From: Alkalihalobacillus sp. LMS39 | GTDB lineage: Bacteria; Bacillota; Bacilli; Bacillales; Bacillaceae_F | Assembly: GCF_022812285.1 (NCBI RefSeq) | Contig: NZ_CP093300.1 | Location: 434,001 to 498,000, forward strand | Direction of reading: 5' to 3' | Length of the DNA stretch: 64,000 nt | Shown here: piece by piece, positions 19,750 through 29,148 of the stretch | Layout of the letters: each line of letters opens with the position of its first letter | Numbering within the stretch: the first letter of the stretch is position 1 | Program-made: the position numbers and the translations under genes | The notes under the pieces: model-generated | Database searches by the model: none | Told to the model about the DNA's origin: nothing | Seen by the model: the letters and a program-made list of their open reading frames with translations, nothing else

Positions 19750-21357
19750 TTATTTTTCCTTATAAACGAAATAATCAAAATCTGCTGGTAAGCTTGCACC
19801 AGATGTATCTTGACAGTGCATGCCAACGAATGCACCTGTGAAGAATCCGCCACCTTGAATATAGTCATCAGATAGCTTGTATGAATAAAAATCAATTGGA
19901 ATTTCAGTCCAGTTTGTACCATCAAATGAATAAGAATAACGGTATGTGTGTACGTTTACATCAACACGAAGGAACACATACTCTACATCATCAGGAATGA
20001 TAATCTCGTTGCCTTTAATTGGTTGGTCAAACGTAAAATTATCATTTGTAGTAATATCAAGAACTCTTCCTTTTTCTTCATTCCATGTAATTTGAAGAGC
20101 CGTCCAGTTTTGTGTGTTGTAATAGTTTACAAGACCTGCAGCTTGTTGGAATGTATCAGGCGAAAAGGCCACTTTCGTTTCTGCAGTGAATGAAAAATGC
20201 TGCCAACGTCTTGCTACATAGGCTTGGGTAAACTTAGATGTTAAAGATTCTCTTCCATGTATTCGCAAATGTCCTGGTCGTTCTTTTAACGAAACGATAT
20301 TTTCTCCAAGCGGAATACGTAACGTTTGAAAATGAAGATTTAATGTTTCTGAATCAAAATCATCTTTTTCAGGATAGTCTGCTTCCCACTTTACTTCGTC
20401 AATCGCTGGACCTTCAATTTCTAGAGCCGGTTGGTTTCCACCAACAACATAAGGCCAATCATTTTTCCATTCGAGTCGTTGGATGGCTGTTTCTCTTCCT
20501 AGTGGACAAAAGCCACGAGGGTCTAATAAAGCTTGACCATCTCGAGGGAGTGGACGTCCTGTTAAATGAACTAGGAACCATTCATCGGTATGTGTTTGGA
20601 CAATGGATGCATGCCCCGCTTTTTGCAGTGGATTTCTTGGATATGGGAACGATGTAATTAACGGATTTTCCGGATGTACTTCATAAGGTCCCCATAAATT
20701 TTTTGAACGAGCAATCGTTGCTTGGTGGTCGTATTTTGTTCCACCTTCAGCGGTTAATAAATAATAGTAGTCATTAATTTTATATAAATGAGGAGCTTCA
20801 GTTAGTTTGATATCTGTTCCTTTAAAAATAATTTCCTTTTTTCCAACCAGTTTCTTTTCTTCTACGCTGTACTCTTGAAGAACAATTCCATAAAAATTAT
20901 GGTGAGTATGGCGGTGATCCCAAACCATGTTCACAAAGTATTTCTTTCCGTCTTCATGATGGAAAAGAGAAGGGTCAAATCCAGAACTGTTCATATATAT
21001 TGGTTCAGACCATTCACCGTCAATTGTGTCGCAAGTGACTAGATAATTATGGCTATCTTTCCACTGCCCTTCTGTTACTTTGACATCTGTATAAATGAGC
21101 CAAAATTTCCCGTCGCTATATGAAAGAGCAGGAGCCCAAATTCCACCTGAATCAGGATTTCCCATCATATTTAATTGACTAAGACGATTGAGTGGTCTTG
21201 AGACAAGACGCCAATTTTTTAAATCTTTAGAATGATAGATTCCAACACCAGGGAACCACTCAAATGTAGAAACGGCAATATAATAATCTTCTCCAGCTCG
21301 ACAAATACTTGGATCTGGGTTAAAGCCCGGTAGGATAGGGTTTTGAATTTTTACCAA
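19750..21357 (-). CDS. GH43 beta-xylosidase (subfamily 11 type)
   Basis: Intracellular exo-acting glycosidase that splits xylo-oligosaccharides to xylose. At 535 residues it has the standard two-domain form: an N-terminal five-bladed beta-propeller (about 1-320) and a C-terminal beta-sandwich (about 335-535). The GH43 triad is visible: D15 in FNPDPS, D128 in GFDPS and E187 in LTEAPH. There is no signal peptide, in keeping with import of oligomers by the ABC transporter. It follows xylR by 81 bp on the same strand and probably shares its transcript. Some relatives also cleave alpha-arabinofuranosides. Confidence 0.96.
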   Translation of the reverse strand: MVKIQNPILPGFNPDPSICRAGEDYYIAVSTFEWFPGVGIYHSKDLKNWRLVSRPLNRLSQLNMMGNPDSGGIWAPALSYSDGKFWLIYTDVKVTEGQWKDSHNYLVTCDTIDGEWSEPIYMNSSGFDPSLFHHEDGKKYFVNMVWDHRHTHHNFYGIVLQEYSVEEKKLVGKKEIIFKGTDIKLTEAPHLYKINDYYYLLTAEGGTKYDHQATIARSKNLWGPYEVHPENPLITSFPYPRNPLQKAGHASIVQTHTDEWFLVHLTGRPLPRDGQALLDPRGFCPLGRETAIQRLEWKNDWPYVVGGNQPALEIEGPAIDEVKWEADYPEKDDFDSETLNLHFQTLRIPLGENIVSLKERPGHLRIHGRESLTSKFTQAYVARRWQHFSFTAETKVAFSPDTFQQAAGLVNYYNTQNWTALQITWNEEKGRVLDITTNDNFTFDQPIKGNEIIIPDDVEYVFLRVDVNVHTYRYSYSFDGTNWTEIPIDFYSYKLSDDYIQGGGFFTGAFVGMHCQDTSGASLPADFDYFVYKEK

Positions 21358-21438
21358 TTTTCTTCACCTCAACATGAATATTTTTTGATAACACTTTTGA
21401 TAATGAACAGTTTTGTTTGGATTAAAGCATCACCCCTT

Positions 21439-22635
21439 TTAAATTTCTTCTAAGTTCGTTTTTAGAAATTTTTCTGTTGAAAATGCAGCTACACCAAGGG
21501 CAGAAGAGCGCTTTTCTAACTTTGAAAAATGCAATTGAAAATCTTTTTGATGGGCAGCTAGAACATTTTTTGCTAGTTTTTCTTTTAATGCACTTTCTAT
21601 CCACGGTTGCAGTGCAACGAGACGATTTCCAATAATAATTTGTTCAGGATTAAAGGTATTAATAATATTGTTCATTCCAATGGCTAAAAATTCACTTAAC
21701 GATTCAATTAATGAAATCGTTTTCTCATCTCCTTCTTCAGCGAGCTTAACGAGCTTTTCGAGAGATAGTTCTTCATCATTTTCTGTGAAAATTTCTTGTG
21801 TCAGCGCCATTTTAATTAATGCATTTTCTGAGGCGTAAAGCTCCCAACATCCTTTGTTGCCGCAGTTGCATAGAGGTCCATTCATATTAATCGTCATATG
21901 GCCAAGCTCACCAGAAAGTCCGTTATGTCCCTTGTATAACTTCCCATTTAAAATGAGACCGACCCCGATTCCAATCCCTCCACTAATATAAACGATATTA
22001 TTGAAAGGTTGACCTGCACCAAATCTTTTTTCACCATGAGCCCCTGCGTTTGCTTCATTAACTATTTTTACAGGAATGTTATATTTCGATTCAATCACTT
22101 CTTTTAAATCAATGTCTTTCCAATTTAAATTAGGAGCTAACAATATTTTTCCAGAGCGTGATACCGTACCAGGAACGCCGACCCCAATTCCGACAACACC
22201 ATACGGACTGGACGGTACATGAAGGATTAATTCATCAATGACACTAAATAAAATATCAATCGTTTGAGAGAGAGTTAGGTCCTTGACTTTAATTAATCTT
22301 TCATCACAAATGCCTCCTTGTAAATCTGTGAGAATCGCTAGGATATAATTAACACCGATGTCAATTCCGATTGAGTAACCAGCAGATTGATTAAAGAGCA
22401 GCATAACTGGTCTTCTTCCCCCGCTAGATATTCCTGGGCCTGATTCAAGAATTAATTGTTCCTCTAATAGTTCATTTACTAATGATGAAACTGTACCTTT
22501 ATTAAGTCCTGTTGTATTGGCAAGGTCTGCTCGTGATACGGGGTATGTTTCTTTAATTGTATGAAGCACTAATGATTTGTTTTTTTGCTTCACAACATGT
22601 TGATTAAATGTTTGTGTTAGTTTCATTTTCCTCAC
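21439..22635 (-). CDS. xylR: XylR, ROK-family xylose repressor
   Basis: Xylose-responsive repressor of 398 residues. The N-terminal winged helix-turn-helix (about 15-75) includes VSRADLANTTGLNKGTVSSLVNELL; the ROK sugar-binding domain follows, with SIGIDIGVNYILAILTDL near 93, GELGHMTI near 240 and the zinc-binding CNCGNKGCWE near 252. It is close to B. subtilis XylR by memory. The GTG at 22635 is preceded by AAAAGGAAG; an ATG three codons later is also possible. It is divergent from the ABC transporter operon, with an operator and cre site between, so it probably represses itself too. Confidence 0.93.
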   Translation of the reverse strand: MRKMKLTQTFNQHVVKQKNKSLVLHTIKETYPVSRADLANTTGLNKGTVSSLVNELLEEQLILESGPGISSGGRRPVMLLFNQSAGYSIGIDIGVNYILAILTDLQGGICDERLIKVKDLTLSQTIDILFSVIDELILHVPSSPYGVVGIGVGVPGTVSRSGKILLAPNLNWKDIDLKEVIESKYNIPVKIVNEANAGAHGEKRFGAGQPFNNIVYISGGIGIGVGLILNGKLYKGHNGLSGELGHMTINMNGPLCNCGNKGCWELYASENALIKMALTQEIFTENDEELSLEKLVKLAEEGDEKTISLIESLSEFLAIGMNNIINTFNPEQIIIGNRLVALQPWIESALKEKLAKNVLAAHQKDFQLHFSKLEKRSSALGVAAFSTEKFLKTNLEEI

Positions 22636-22721
22636 GCTTCCTTTTAGTTTTTATATCAAGTCAATTATAGTGATTAAATAGAAAAACCTTCCATAACAGC
22701 ATCATAACATAACATAAGATG

Positions 22722-22736
22722 TTGGAAACGCTTCCT
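22722..22736. promoter_or_regulatory. cre (CcpA site) between xylR and the transporter operon
   Basis: TTGGAAACGCTTCCT matches the cre consensus at all positions and is nearly palindromic, so it could act on either divergent promoter. Confidence 0.75.
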
Positions 22737-22773
22737 CATAAATCTATTATAGCATTTAAAAAAATATATTGCA

Positions 22774-22802
22774 CTTAGTTTATCCACTAGACAAACGATG
22801 TT
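22774..22802. promoter_or_regulatory. XylR operator between xylR and the transporter operon
   Basis: Reads CTTAGTTTATCCACTAGACA and continues AACGATGTT. It shares the left half and the TAGACAAAC right half with the other XylR sites. TAGACA at 22788-22793 may also be the -35 of the transporter promoter. Confidence 0.75.
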
Positions 22803-22876
22803 TTTAATGATACCATTTATATTAAGTTAGCAAAACAAACAGCTAACATGTTTAATCATACTAAGGGGGTATCGTA

Positions 22877-24205
22877 ATGAAGAAAAGGAAAGCGATTACA
22901 TCATTGTTTGCATTAGTAGCAGGTGCTTTAATTGCTACAGGATGTTCTGGTTCTGGTGATGATACAGGAGGAGAGCAAGCTACTGAAAATAATGGTACTA
23001 GCTCAGGAGAAACGGCTACAGTTGAATTTATGCACTTATGGCCACAAGGAAGTTCAGCAGAGCATCACAGAATTGTAAATGAAATTATTGCTGACTTTGA
23101 AGCAGACAACGAGAACATCAAAATTGATATGCAAGTATTAAGTAACGAGCAGTATAAAGATCAAATTACCGTACTAGCATCTTCCAATCAACTTCCAGAT
23201 GTAGGGATGACTTGGGCTGCAGGTTACCTTGATCCATTCGTTTCTGGTAATATGTTTGCACCGTTAGATGATGTATTAGACAATGGTTTACGAGAAGAGT
23301 TTGTAGCTGGAACTCTAGAAGCTTATGAAAAAGATGGAAAGAGTTACGGATTACCATTAGAGTTAAATACAGTGTATGTTTACTATAATAAAGCTATTTT
23401 TGACGAGTATGGACTTGAAGCTCCACAAACGTATGATGAGTTCGAGCAAGTCATTGCAACATTAAATGAAAATAACGTAACACCAATTGCATTAGGAAAC
23501 AGAGATAGCTGGACTGGTTCAATGTGGTATATGTACTTTGCTGATCGAATTGGTGGCTCTGATGTATTAACAAATGCGATTAATCGTACAGGTTCATTCG
23601 AAGATCCAGCATTAGTAGAAGCAGCAGCGAAGATTCAAGAAATGGTAGAAAATGATGCATTTGCAAGCGGATTCAATGGTCTTGCTGATGAAGAAGCAAA
23701 AAGCATGTTTATGAATGAACAGTCTGCAATGTATATGATTGCAACTTGGGACTTACCTAACTACACAACAAATGAAAGCGTTCCACAGGAGTTCAGAGAT
23801 AGTGTTGGCTACTTTAAGTTTCCAACAGTTGATGGTTCAGGAGACCACAATAGCTTTGTAGGTGGACCTGGAGTTGGCTTGTTTGTTGCTGAAAATTCTG
23901 ATGTGAAAGAAGAAGCAAAGCAATTTGCAGCTTATTTCGTTGAAGAGTGGGGTACAAGAGCAGTTTCTGAGGCAGGTGTTCTTCCTGCAACAACGGTAGA
24001 TGGAGAAAACTTAGATTTACCAGATATGTATGTTGAAGTATTACAAGATTTAAATGATGCAACAAACTTAACGTTGTATGCAGACGTTCAAATGAGTTCT
24101 GCGGCAGCACAAGTTCATTTAGATTTAATCCAATCTTTATTCGGATTGCAAATTACACCTGAAGATTTTGCTAAGCAACAAGAAGAAGCTCTTTCAAATG
24201 AGTAA
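22877..24205 (+). CDS. ABC transporter substrate-binding lipoprotein (family 1), probable xylo-oligosaccharide binding
   Basis: Extracellular family 1 sugar-binding lipoprotein of 442 residues. A lipobox IATGC places the lipidated Cys at residue 23, followed by a Gly/Ser/Asp-rich linker (24-45). The mature part resembles the MalE/MsmE fold, with MTWAAGYLDPF near 108 and YGLPLELNTVYVYYNKAIF near 155. It is first in the operon with two permease genes, next to xylR and under a XylR operator, which points to xylo-oligosaccharides as ligand. A hairpin follows it, so it is probably made in excess of the permeases. Confidence 0.92.
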   Translation: MKKRKAITSLFALVAGALIATGCSGSGDDTGGEQATENNGTSSGETATVEFMHLWPQGSSAEHHRIVNEIIADFEADNENIKIDMQVLSNEQYKDQITVLASSNQLPDVGMTWAAGYLDPFVSGNMFAPLDDVLDNGLREEFVAGTLEAYEKDGKSYGLPLELNTVYVYYNKAIFDEYGLEAPQTYDEFEQVIATLNENNVTPIALGNRDSWTGSMWYMYFADRIGGSDVLTNAINRTGSFEDPALVEAAAKIQEMVENDAFASGFNGLADEEAKSMFMNEQSAMYMIATWDLPNYTTNESVPQEFRDSVGYFKFPTVDGSGDHNSFVGGPGVGLFVAENSDVKEEAKQFAAYFVEEWGTRAVSEAGVLPATTVDGENLDLPDMYVEVLQDLNDATNLTLYADVQMSSAAAQVHLDLIQSLFGLQITPEDFAKQQEEALSNE

Positions 24206-24270
24206 TCTTTACAGAGGTATCTGCTAGTTTACAAGAGAATACAACATAAAGAAGAGCTCCTGTAATAAAT

Positions 24271-24305
24271 GAAAAGGACGATTCCCGCGTTGGATAGTCC
24301 TTTTC
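24271..24305 (+). terminator. intra-operon hairpin after the binding-protein gene
   Basis: Stem GAAAAGGAC/GTCCTTTTC around a 17-base loop, 26 bp before the permease start. It lacks a long T tract, so it more likely stabilises or attenuates the transcript than ends it. Confidence 0.6.
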
Positions 24306-24331
24306 AAATTCAGATCAAGGGGGTTAACAGT

Positions 24332-25210
24332 ATGGATAAGGTAATGTCGAATAAATGGTTTATCGCTTTATATATTCTTCCTGCATTAATATTAGTAAGT
24401 ATCCTCATCTTCATCCCTTTACTATTAACAGGGTACTATGGCCTTATGAAATGGGATGGAATTGGAGCAATGCAGTTTATTGGATTAGATAATTATGTTC
24501 GAGTCGTACAAGACGCTAAATTTTGGCAAAGTGCATGGCACTCTTCTTTATTAGCAGTTTTTTCAACATTAAGTCTTATTATCTACTTATCTGTTTCGAT
24601 GATTCTTGCTTCTAAAATTAAAGGGTCCGATCTTTTAAGGAAGATTTACTTAATTCCTATGCTTTTGTCTTCAGTGGCGATTGCACAGCTTTGGATTAAG
24701 ATTTACAACCCTTCAAATGGGATGTTAAATACTGTTCTTGGTTGGTTTGGTGTAACGAATCCACCGTTATGGCTTGCTGACCCAAATATCGTTCTTTTCT
24801 CGATTTTTATTCCAATTTTATGGCAATATGCAGGATTTTACATTTTGATTTACTATGCTGCACTAAAAGGAATTCCGGAATCAATTATGGAAGCGGCTAG
24901 AATTGATGGAGCTTCGCCGGTTCAAATTGCTTACAGAATTAAATTGCCACTTATTATGGGTGTTGTAAAAGTAACCGTTGTTCTTGCTATTGTTGGTTCA
25001 CTTAAATATTTTGATTTAATTTATGTTATGACTGGTGGGGGACCAAACGGAGCAAGTGAAGTTATGGCTTCATACATGTATAAGCTAGCATTTGGAGCAA
25101 ATAACTTTGGATACGGAAGTGCTGTTGGTTTCATGTTACTTATTATTACATTAGTAGTAACAGTGGTAATTCGTAAAGTTACAGCAGAAAAAGAAGAGAT
25201 TCAATATTAA
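24332..25210 (+). CDS. ABC sugar transporter permease, MalF type
   Basis: Inner-membrane permease of 292 residues with six predicted membrane segments. I start at 24332 (MDKVMSNKWF) because AAGGGGG stands 8 bases upstream; the frame is open 21 codons earlier, across the hairpin, without a start signal. The EAA loop that docks the ATPase reads EAARIDGASPVQIAYRIKLP (about 210-229). It is the first of two permeases behind the binding-protein gene and should form the heterodimeric channel for xylo-oligosaccharides. No ATPase gene is present nearby. Confidence 0.93.
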   Translation: MDKVMSNKWFIALYILPALILVSILIFIPLLLTGYYGLMKWDGIGAMQFIGLDNYVRVVQDAKFWQSAWHSSLLAVFSTLSLIIYLSVSMILASKIKGSDLLRKIYLIPMLLSSVAIAQLWIKIYNPSNGMLNTVLGWFGVTNPPLWLADPNIVLFSIFIPILWQYAGFYILIYYAALKGIPESIMEAARIDGASPVQIAYRIKLPLIMGVVKVTVVLAIVGSLKYFDLIYVMTGGGPNGASEVMASYMYKLAFGANNFGYGSAVGFMLLIITLVVTVVIRKVTAEKEEIQY

Positions 25211-25224
25211 GGGAGGTTTTTGTA

Positions 25225-26046
25225 ATGGGGCGTATAGGTTACTTTTTTCTTTATTTAGCTTTGGGCGTTGTTGCGGTATTTCAAATTTTCCCTATTGTCT
25301 GGCTGTTTCTTTTCTCCTTAAAAGACAATCGTGAAATTTTTGCAGGTTCCCCGTTTGCATTGCCCGAACAAATTAAATGGGAAAACTATTTAGCAGTTTG
25401 GGAAGGCGGCATTGGTGGATACTTTTTTAATAGTGTTTGGATTACAGGTGTTTCTATTTTACTTACATTATTAATCGGTAGTATGGCAGTGTTTGTTATT
25501 ACGAGAATGAAATGGAAGCTTAGTAAACTAGTATTAGGATTATTTATGGTCGGTCTTATGATCCCGATTCATTCATCATTAATTCCGCTTTTTAGTATGT
25601 TTTTAAATGTCAACATGATTAATAATCCATGGTCGATTGTTATCACATATACAGCGTATAATCTACCAATTACGATGATGATTTTACTAGGGTTTTACAC
25701 AACGCTTCCAAGAGAAATTGAAGAAGCAGCCATTATTGATGGTGCATCACTACATCGCTTATTTTTCCGAATTATTTTACCAATTTCTGCACCGATTTTA
25801 TCAACGACAGCGATTATTAATATGATTTATAATTGGAATGAGTTTGTTTTTGTTAATACGTTCATTAGCTCTGACAAATATAAAACATTAACAGTAGGAA
25901 TTCAAAATTTCGTTGGTCAGTATATGACGGATTGGGGCGCGATTGGAGCAACACTTATTATTAGTGTATTACCGATTTTACTTGCATTCTTGTTCTTTAG
26001 TAATAAGATTGTTGAAGGGATTTCTTCTAGTGCCGTAAAAGGATAA
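25225..26046 (+). CDS. ABC sugar transporter permease, MalG type
   Basis: Second permease of the importer, 273 residues, six membrane segments. The EAA loop reads EEAAIIDGASLHRLFFRIIL (about 170-189). GGGAGG stands 8 bases before the ATG, and only 14 bp separate it from the first permease stop. The C-terminus is the typical QYMTDWGAIGATLIIS...FLFFSNKIVEGISSSAVKG. Together with the upstream permease it needs a shared MsmX/MsmK-type ATPase encoded elsewhere. Confidence 0.93.
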   Translation: MGRIGYFFLYLALGVVAVFQIFPIVWLFLFSLKDNREIFAGSPFALPEQIKWENYLAVWEGGIGGYFFNSVWITGVSILLTLLIGSMAVFVITRMKWKLSKLVLGLFMVGLMIPIHSSLIPLFSMFLNVNMINNPWSIVITYTAYNLPITMMILLGFYTTLPREIEEAAIIDGASLHRLFFRIILPISAPILSTTAIINMIYNWNEFVFVNTFISSDKYKTLTVGIQNFVGQYMTDWGAIGATLIISVLPILLAFLFFSNKIVEGISSSAVKG

Positions 26047-26050
26047 AAAA

Positions 26051-26076
26051 CACCTGCCTTTAAAAAAAGACAGGTG
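26051..26076 (-). terminator. terminator between convergent genes
   Basis: Stem CACCTG..CTTT/AAAG..CAGGTG. On the minus strand it is followed by TTTTTT and so ends the YesL-like gene; the plus strand has no T tract. Confidence 0.65.
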
Positions 26077-26081
26077 AGTCA

Positions 26082-26690
26082 TTATCTAGTTTTCTTTTCG
26101 GCAATTTTTTTAAAAACATCTAGTGAAAACCAAACTGTAATAAAACAATAAAAGCTTGCACCAAATACGAAACCTAAAGCTGGAATAAGATAAACAATGA
26201 AATAAAATGCCACTAGACTAACTAAGATAAACACGGTATGAATCGGACTTACGAACATCATGAGAATGGCATTTTTAAAGGTTTGGGCAATCGATAAATC
26301 AAAATGGACATAAGTTGGAAAAAGGTAAAAGAGCAACATGATAAATAGCAACATTCCAGCTAATAAAGGTGCAGTCGTCCAAGTGAGCAGTTCTCCAATG
26401 TTAGTGTACAGAAAGAAAATGTTGAAAATAAATATAAAGGAAATAACGTAAATAAATAAACCTAAAAAGTTACTTTTGAAAAATTCACTTTTATAGTACT
26501 GCCAGAAGGATTTTAAAACAGGCGAATCTGAATTGCCTCTTAGCCATTGTCTTACTAAAGAAAACATGGCGATTGTAGCAGGGAATAACCCAAAAAGTAT
26601 TCCACCAGCTAATGTGAATAAAACCCATAAGACGTTTATATAAGCGAAGCGTGTGATCCATTCTAAAATTTGATAAAGCGCGCGACTCAT
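26082..26690 (-). CDS. YesL-like DUF624 membrane protein
   Basis: A 202-residue integral membrane protein with about five hydrophobic segments. The N-terminal WITRFAYINVLWVLFTLAGG and GLFPATIAMFSLVRQWLRG are characteristic of the DUF624/YesL family, which is found next to carbohydrate ABC transporters in Bacillaceae. AGGAGG stands before the ATG. It is convergent with the permeases and divergent from xylB. An accessory role in sugar transport is usually supposed but not proven. Confidence 0.85.
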   Translation of the reverse strand: MSRALYQILEWITRFAYINVLWVLFTLAGGILFGLFPATIAMFSLVRQWLRGNSDSPVLKSFWQYYKSEFFKSNFLGLFIYVISFIFIFNIFFLYTNIGELLTWTTAPLLAGMLLFIMLLFYLFPTYVHFDLSIAQTFKNAILMMFVSPIHTVFILVSLVAFYFIVYLIPALGFVFGASFYCFITVWFSLDVFKKIAEKKTR

Positions 26691-26761
26691 AGTGTACCTC
26701 CTGATTTAGACATTCATTTACTATTATAAAGGATCATAACGTAATTATTATAGTAAATTAA

Positions 26762-26790
26762 AACTTTGTTTGTCTAATGAATGAACTATC
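26762..26790. promoter_or_regulatory. XylR operator upstream of xylB
   Basis: On the minus strand it has ATAGTTCATTCATTAGACAA then ACAAAGTT; the right half matches the other sites well and the left half is weaker. It lies between the divergent YesL-like gene and xylB, just after a TATAGT -10-like hexamer at 26749-26754. Confidence 0.6.
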
Positions 26791-26859
26791 GAAGTGAACT
26801 GCTTACATGATTTAAATGTTCAGGCAGTACTAGTAAAAGCGAAGATCGGAGAGGATAAA

Positions 26860-28359
26860 ATGAAATATGTCATCGGTGTAGATTTGGGTACAAGTGCTGT
26901 GAAAATATTACTAGTAAATCAAGAAGGCGATGTAGTGAAGGAAGTATCAAAAGATTATCCACTCATCCAAGAAAAAACGGGGTACAGTGAACAAAATCCA
27001 GACGATTGGGTTACACAAACGGTGCAGGGTTTACAGGAGATTACTGCAGCTTTTGATGGAGACATAAATGATATTGAAGGAATGAGTTTCTCAGGGCAAA
27101 TGCATGGGCTTGTGTTGTTAGATGAGCATCATAATCCTTTACGTCATGCGATTTTATGGAATGATACAAGGACAACAGCGGAATGTAGAGACATTTATGA
27201 AAAAGTTGGGGAAGAGCGTTTACTTGAATTAACAAAAAATCCAGCACTAGAAGGATTTACGTTACCAAAAATTTTGTGGGTGCAAAAACATGAACCAACG
27301 ATTTTTTCTAAAGCGAAAACTTTTGTGTTGCCAAAAGATTATGTTCGTCTTAAATTAACAGGAAAGCTCCATATGGACTATTCAGATGCGGCTGGAACTT
27401 TATTATTGAATGTTTCTAAAAAAGAATGGAGCAAAGAAATTTGTGAGCAATTCCAACTTGATGTAAATTTTTGCCCGCCTTTAGTTGGTTCTCATGATGA
27501 AGTGGGTACGATTCTTCCAGCAGTAGCAGAACAAACGGGGTTATCTAGTGCAACTAAAGTATTTGCTGGTGGAGCTGATAATGCATGCGGAGCGATAGGT
27601 TCTGGTATTTTAGAAGAAGGAAAAACATTAGCTAGCATTGGTACATCAGGCGTCATTTTATCATACGAATCTAGTGAAGATAAAGATTTTAAAGGAACTG
27701 TACATTATTTTAATCATGGTGCACCAAATGCTTTTTATACAATGGGTGTGACGTTAGCGGCGGGGTATAGTTTAAGTTGGTTTAAAGATGTTTTTGCTAA
27801 AGGTGAAGAATTTACAGAGCTTTTAGCTAATGTCAGTAATATTCCACCAGGTGCAAATGGGCTGTTGTTCACACCTTATATCGTAGGAGAACGAACACCA
27901 CATGTGGATTCAACAATTCGAGGAAGCTTTATAGGGATGGATAGTTCACATACACGTGATGATTTTGTTCGTGCAGTACTTGAAGGGATCACATTCTCTT
28001 TACATGAATCCATTGAAATTTTCCGTAACCATGGAAAGCAAATTGATACCGTTGTTTCGATCGGTGGCGGGGCAAAAAATGAAGCATGGCTTCAAATGCA
28101 AGCCGATATTTTCAACGCGAAAATTGTAAAGTTATCGAGTGAACAAGGTCCAGGAATGGGAGCAGCTATGCTAGCAGCATATGGTTCTGGCTGGTTTGGA
28201 TCTTTACCAGAATGCGCAAACACATTCTTAAAAGTAGATAAAGAGTTTATTCCAAACGAAGAAAATGTCTCTCGATATAATGAAATATACAAATTGTACA
28301 AAGAAGTGTATGTACAAACAAAAGAGTTGAACGAAAAGCTAGTTCCATTACGAAAATAG
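26860..28359 (+). CDS. xylB: xylulokinase
   Basis: Phosphorylates D-xylulose to D-xylulose-5-phosphate; FGGY kinase family, 499 residues. I start at 26860 (MKYVIGVDLGTSAVK) because GGAGAGG stands 6-7 bases upstream. The first phosphate-binding loop is GVDLGTSAVK (6-15), MSFSGQMHGLV (about 75) contacts the sugar, and D240 in FAGGADNACG is the catalytic base. VVSIGGGAKNEAWLQMQADI (about 391) is the second FGGY signature. It is placed apart from xylA but has its own XylR-type operator. Confidence 0.97.
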   Translation: MKYVIGVDLGTSAVKILLVNQEGDVVKEVSKDYPLIQEKTGYSEQNPDDWVTQTVQGLQEITAAFDGDINDIEGMSFSGQMHGLVLLDEHHNPLRHAILWNDTRTTAECRDIYEKVGEERLLELTKNPALEGFTLPKILWVQKHEPTIFSKAKTFVLPKDYVRLKLTGKLHMDYSDAAGTLLLNVSKKEWSKEICEQFQLDVNFCPPLVGSHDEVGTILPAVAEQTGLSSATKVFAGGADNACGAIGSGILEEGKTLASIGTSGVILSYESSEDKDFKGTVHYFNHGAPNAFYTMGVTLAAGYSLSWFKDVFAKGEEFTELLANVSNIPPGANGLLFTPYIVGERTPHVDSTIRGSFIGMDSSHTRDDFVRAVLEGITFSLHESIEIFRNHGKQIDTVVSIGGGAKNEAWLQMQADIFNAKIVKLSSEQGPGMGAAMLAAYGSGWFGSLPECANTFLKVDKEFIPNEENVSRYNEIYKLYKEVYVQTKELNEKLVPLRK

Positions 28360-28371
28360 ATGTCATCCAAG

Positions 28372-28413
28372 AGGGTTATCACGAAAGGCACTGCGCCTTT
28401 GTGATAACCCTTT
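28372..28413 (+). terminator. terminator after xylB
   Basis: Stem AGGGTTATCAC/GTGATAACCCT extended by GAAAGGC/GCCTTT, followed by TTTAGTT. Confidence 0.8.
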
Positions 28414-28673
28414 AGTTCGTTATGCGTACGAATGGAAAAAACAATATTCTTGTAAAAACGTCTTCAAAAAAACTGAGAAGTGCTCTATAGTCACCTCCAA
28501 ACGTTGTTAATGTTTCGAACAAATAATATTTCAAACCCCTGTAGTCTAATTAGTCGGATAGGCAATACCAATTTGTAGCAATATATAAAATGATGATACT
28601 ACTTTACTTTTGACAAATTACAAAAACATTGAAAATAAAGAAGTGAAAGGATATAAGAAACGGAGTGAATTCT

Positions 28674-29051
28674 ATGATTTTAGCTATTGTAAGTGGAGTC
28701 GTGTTGTACATGATAAGTGGGATGATTTACTATTCTGTGTTAGGGAATCGTTGGGTAGATTTATTGAACATTAAACCGGAACAACCAAATTATGGGTTGC
28801 TTACGTTGGTTACAATCTTAACTTCAACGCTGTTGTATGGAGTACTTAAACTATCACAAGCAGTAACATTGCTAGATGGAGCATTAATCGGCGGTGCTGT
28901 TGGGGTAATTGTAGCTTTAGCATATGCAAAAGACTTTATATTTGGTTTAGGAACAAATAGTAAGAAACCTGTCACTATTTATTTCATCGCTATAGGATAT
29001 CATGTAATCGCTTTAGCAATTATTGGAACAGTAATGATATTTTTTTTATAG
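28674..29051 (+). CDS. DUF1761-type membrane protein
   Basis: A 125-residue protein with four membrane segments, of the DUF1761 family. The ATG at 28674 is chosen because GGAGTG lies 6 bases upstream; a GTG three codons earlier has no fitting site. Typical features are the N-terminal GMIYYSVLGNRWVDLL and the central GALIGGAVGVIVALAYAKDF. A TTGACA hexamer at 28610 may belong to its promoter. It stands alone and is convergent with mnaA. Function unknown. Confidence 0.75.
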   Translation: MILAIVSGVVLYMISGMIYYSVLGNRWVDLLNIKPEQPNYGLLTLVTILTSTLLYGVLKLSQAVTLLDGALIGGAVGVIVALAYAKDFIFGLGTNSKKPVTIYFIAIGYHVIALAIIGTVMIFFL

Positions 29052-29082
29052 TGGGTACCTGTGCAAGTTAATTTCATAATAA

Positions 29083-29133
29083 AATGTAAGGAAAAAAAAC
29101 ATCGCATTTTGCGATGCTTTTTTTCCTTACATT
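29083..29133. terminator. bidirectional terminator
   Basis: Long stem GTAAGGAAAAAAA-CATCGCA with its complement, having A runs before and T runs after, between the convergent DUF1761 gene and mnaA. Confidence 0.85.
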
Positions 29134-29148
29134 CATGTGATTCAGTTT

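Noticed and set aside
20238-20657. Open frame of 139 codons antisense to the beta-xylosidase gene
   Set aside because: It lies wholly inside the GH43 gene, whose catalytic motifs are intact; the frame has no ribosome binding site or recognisable domain.
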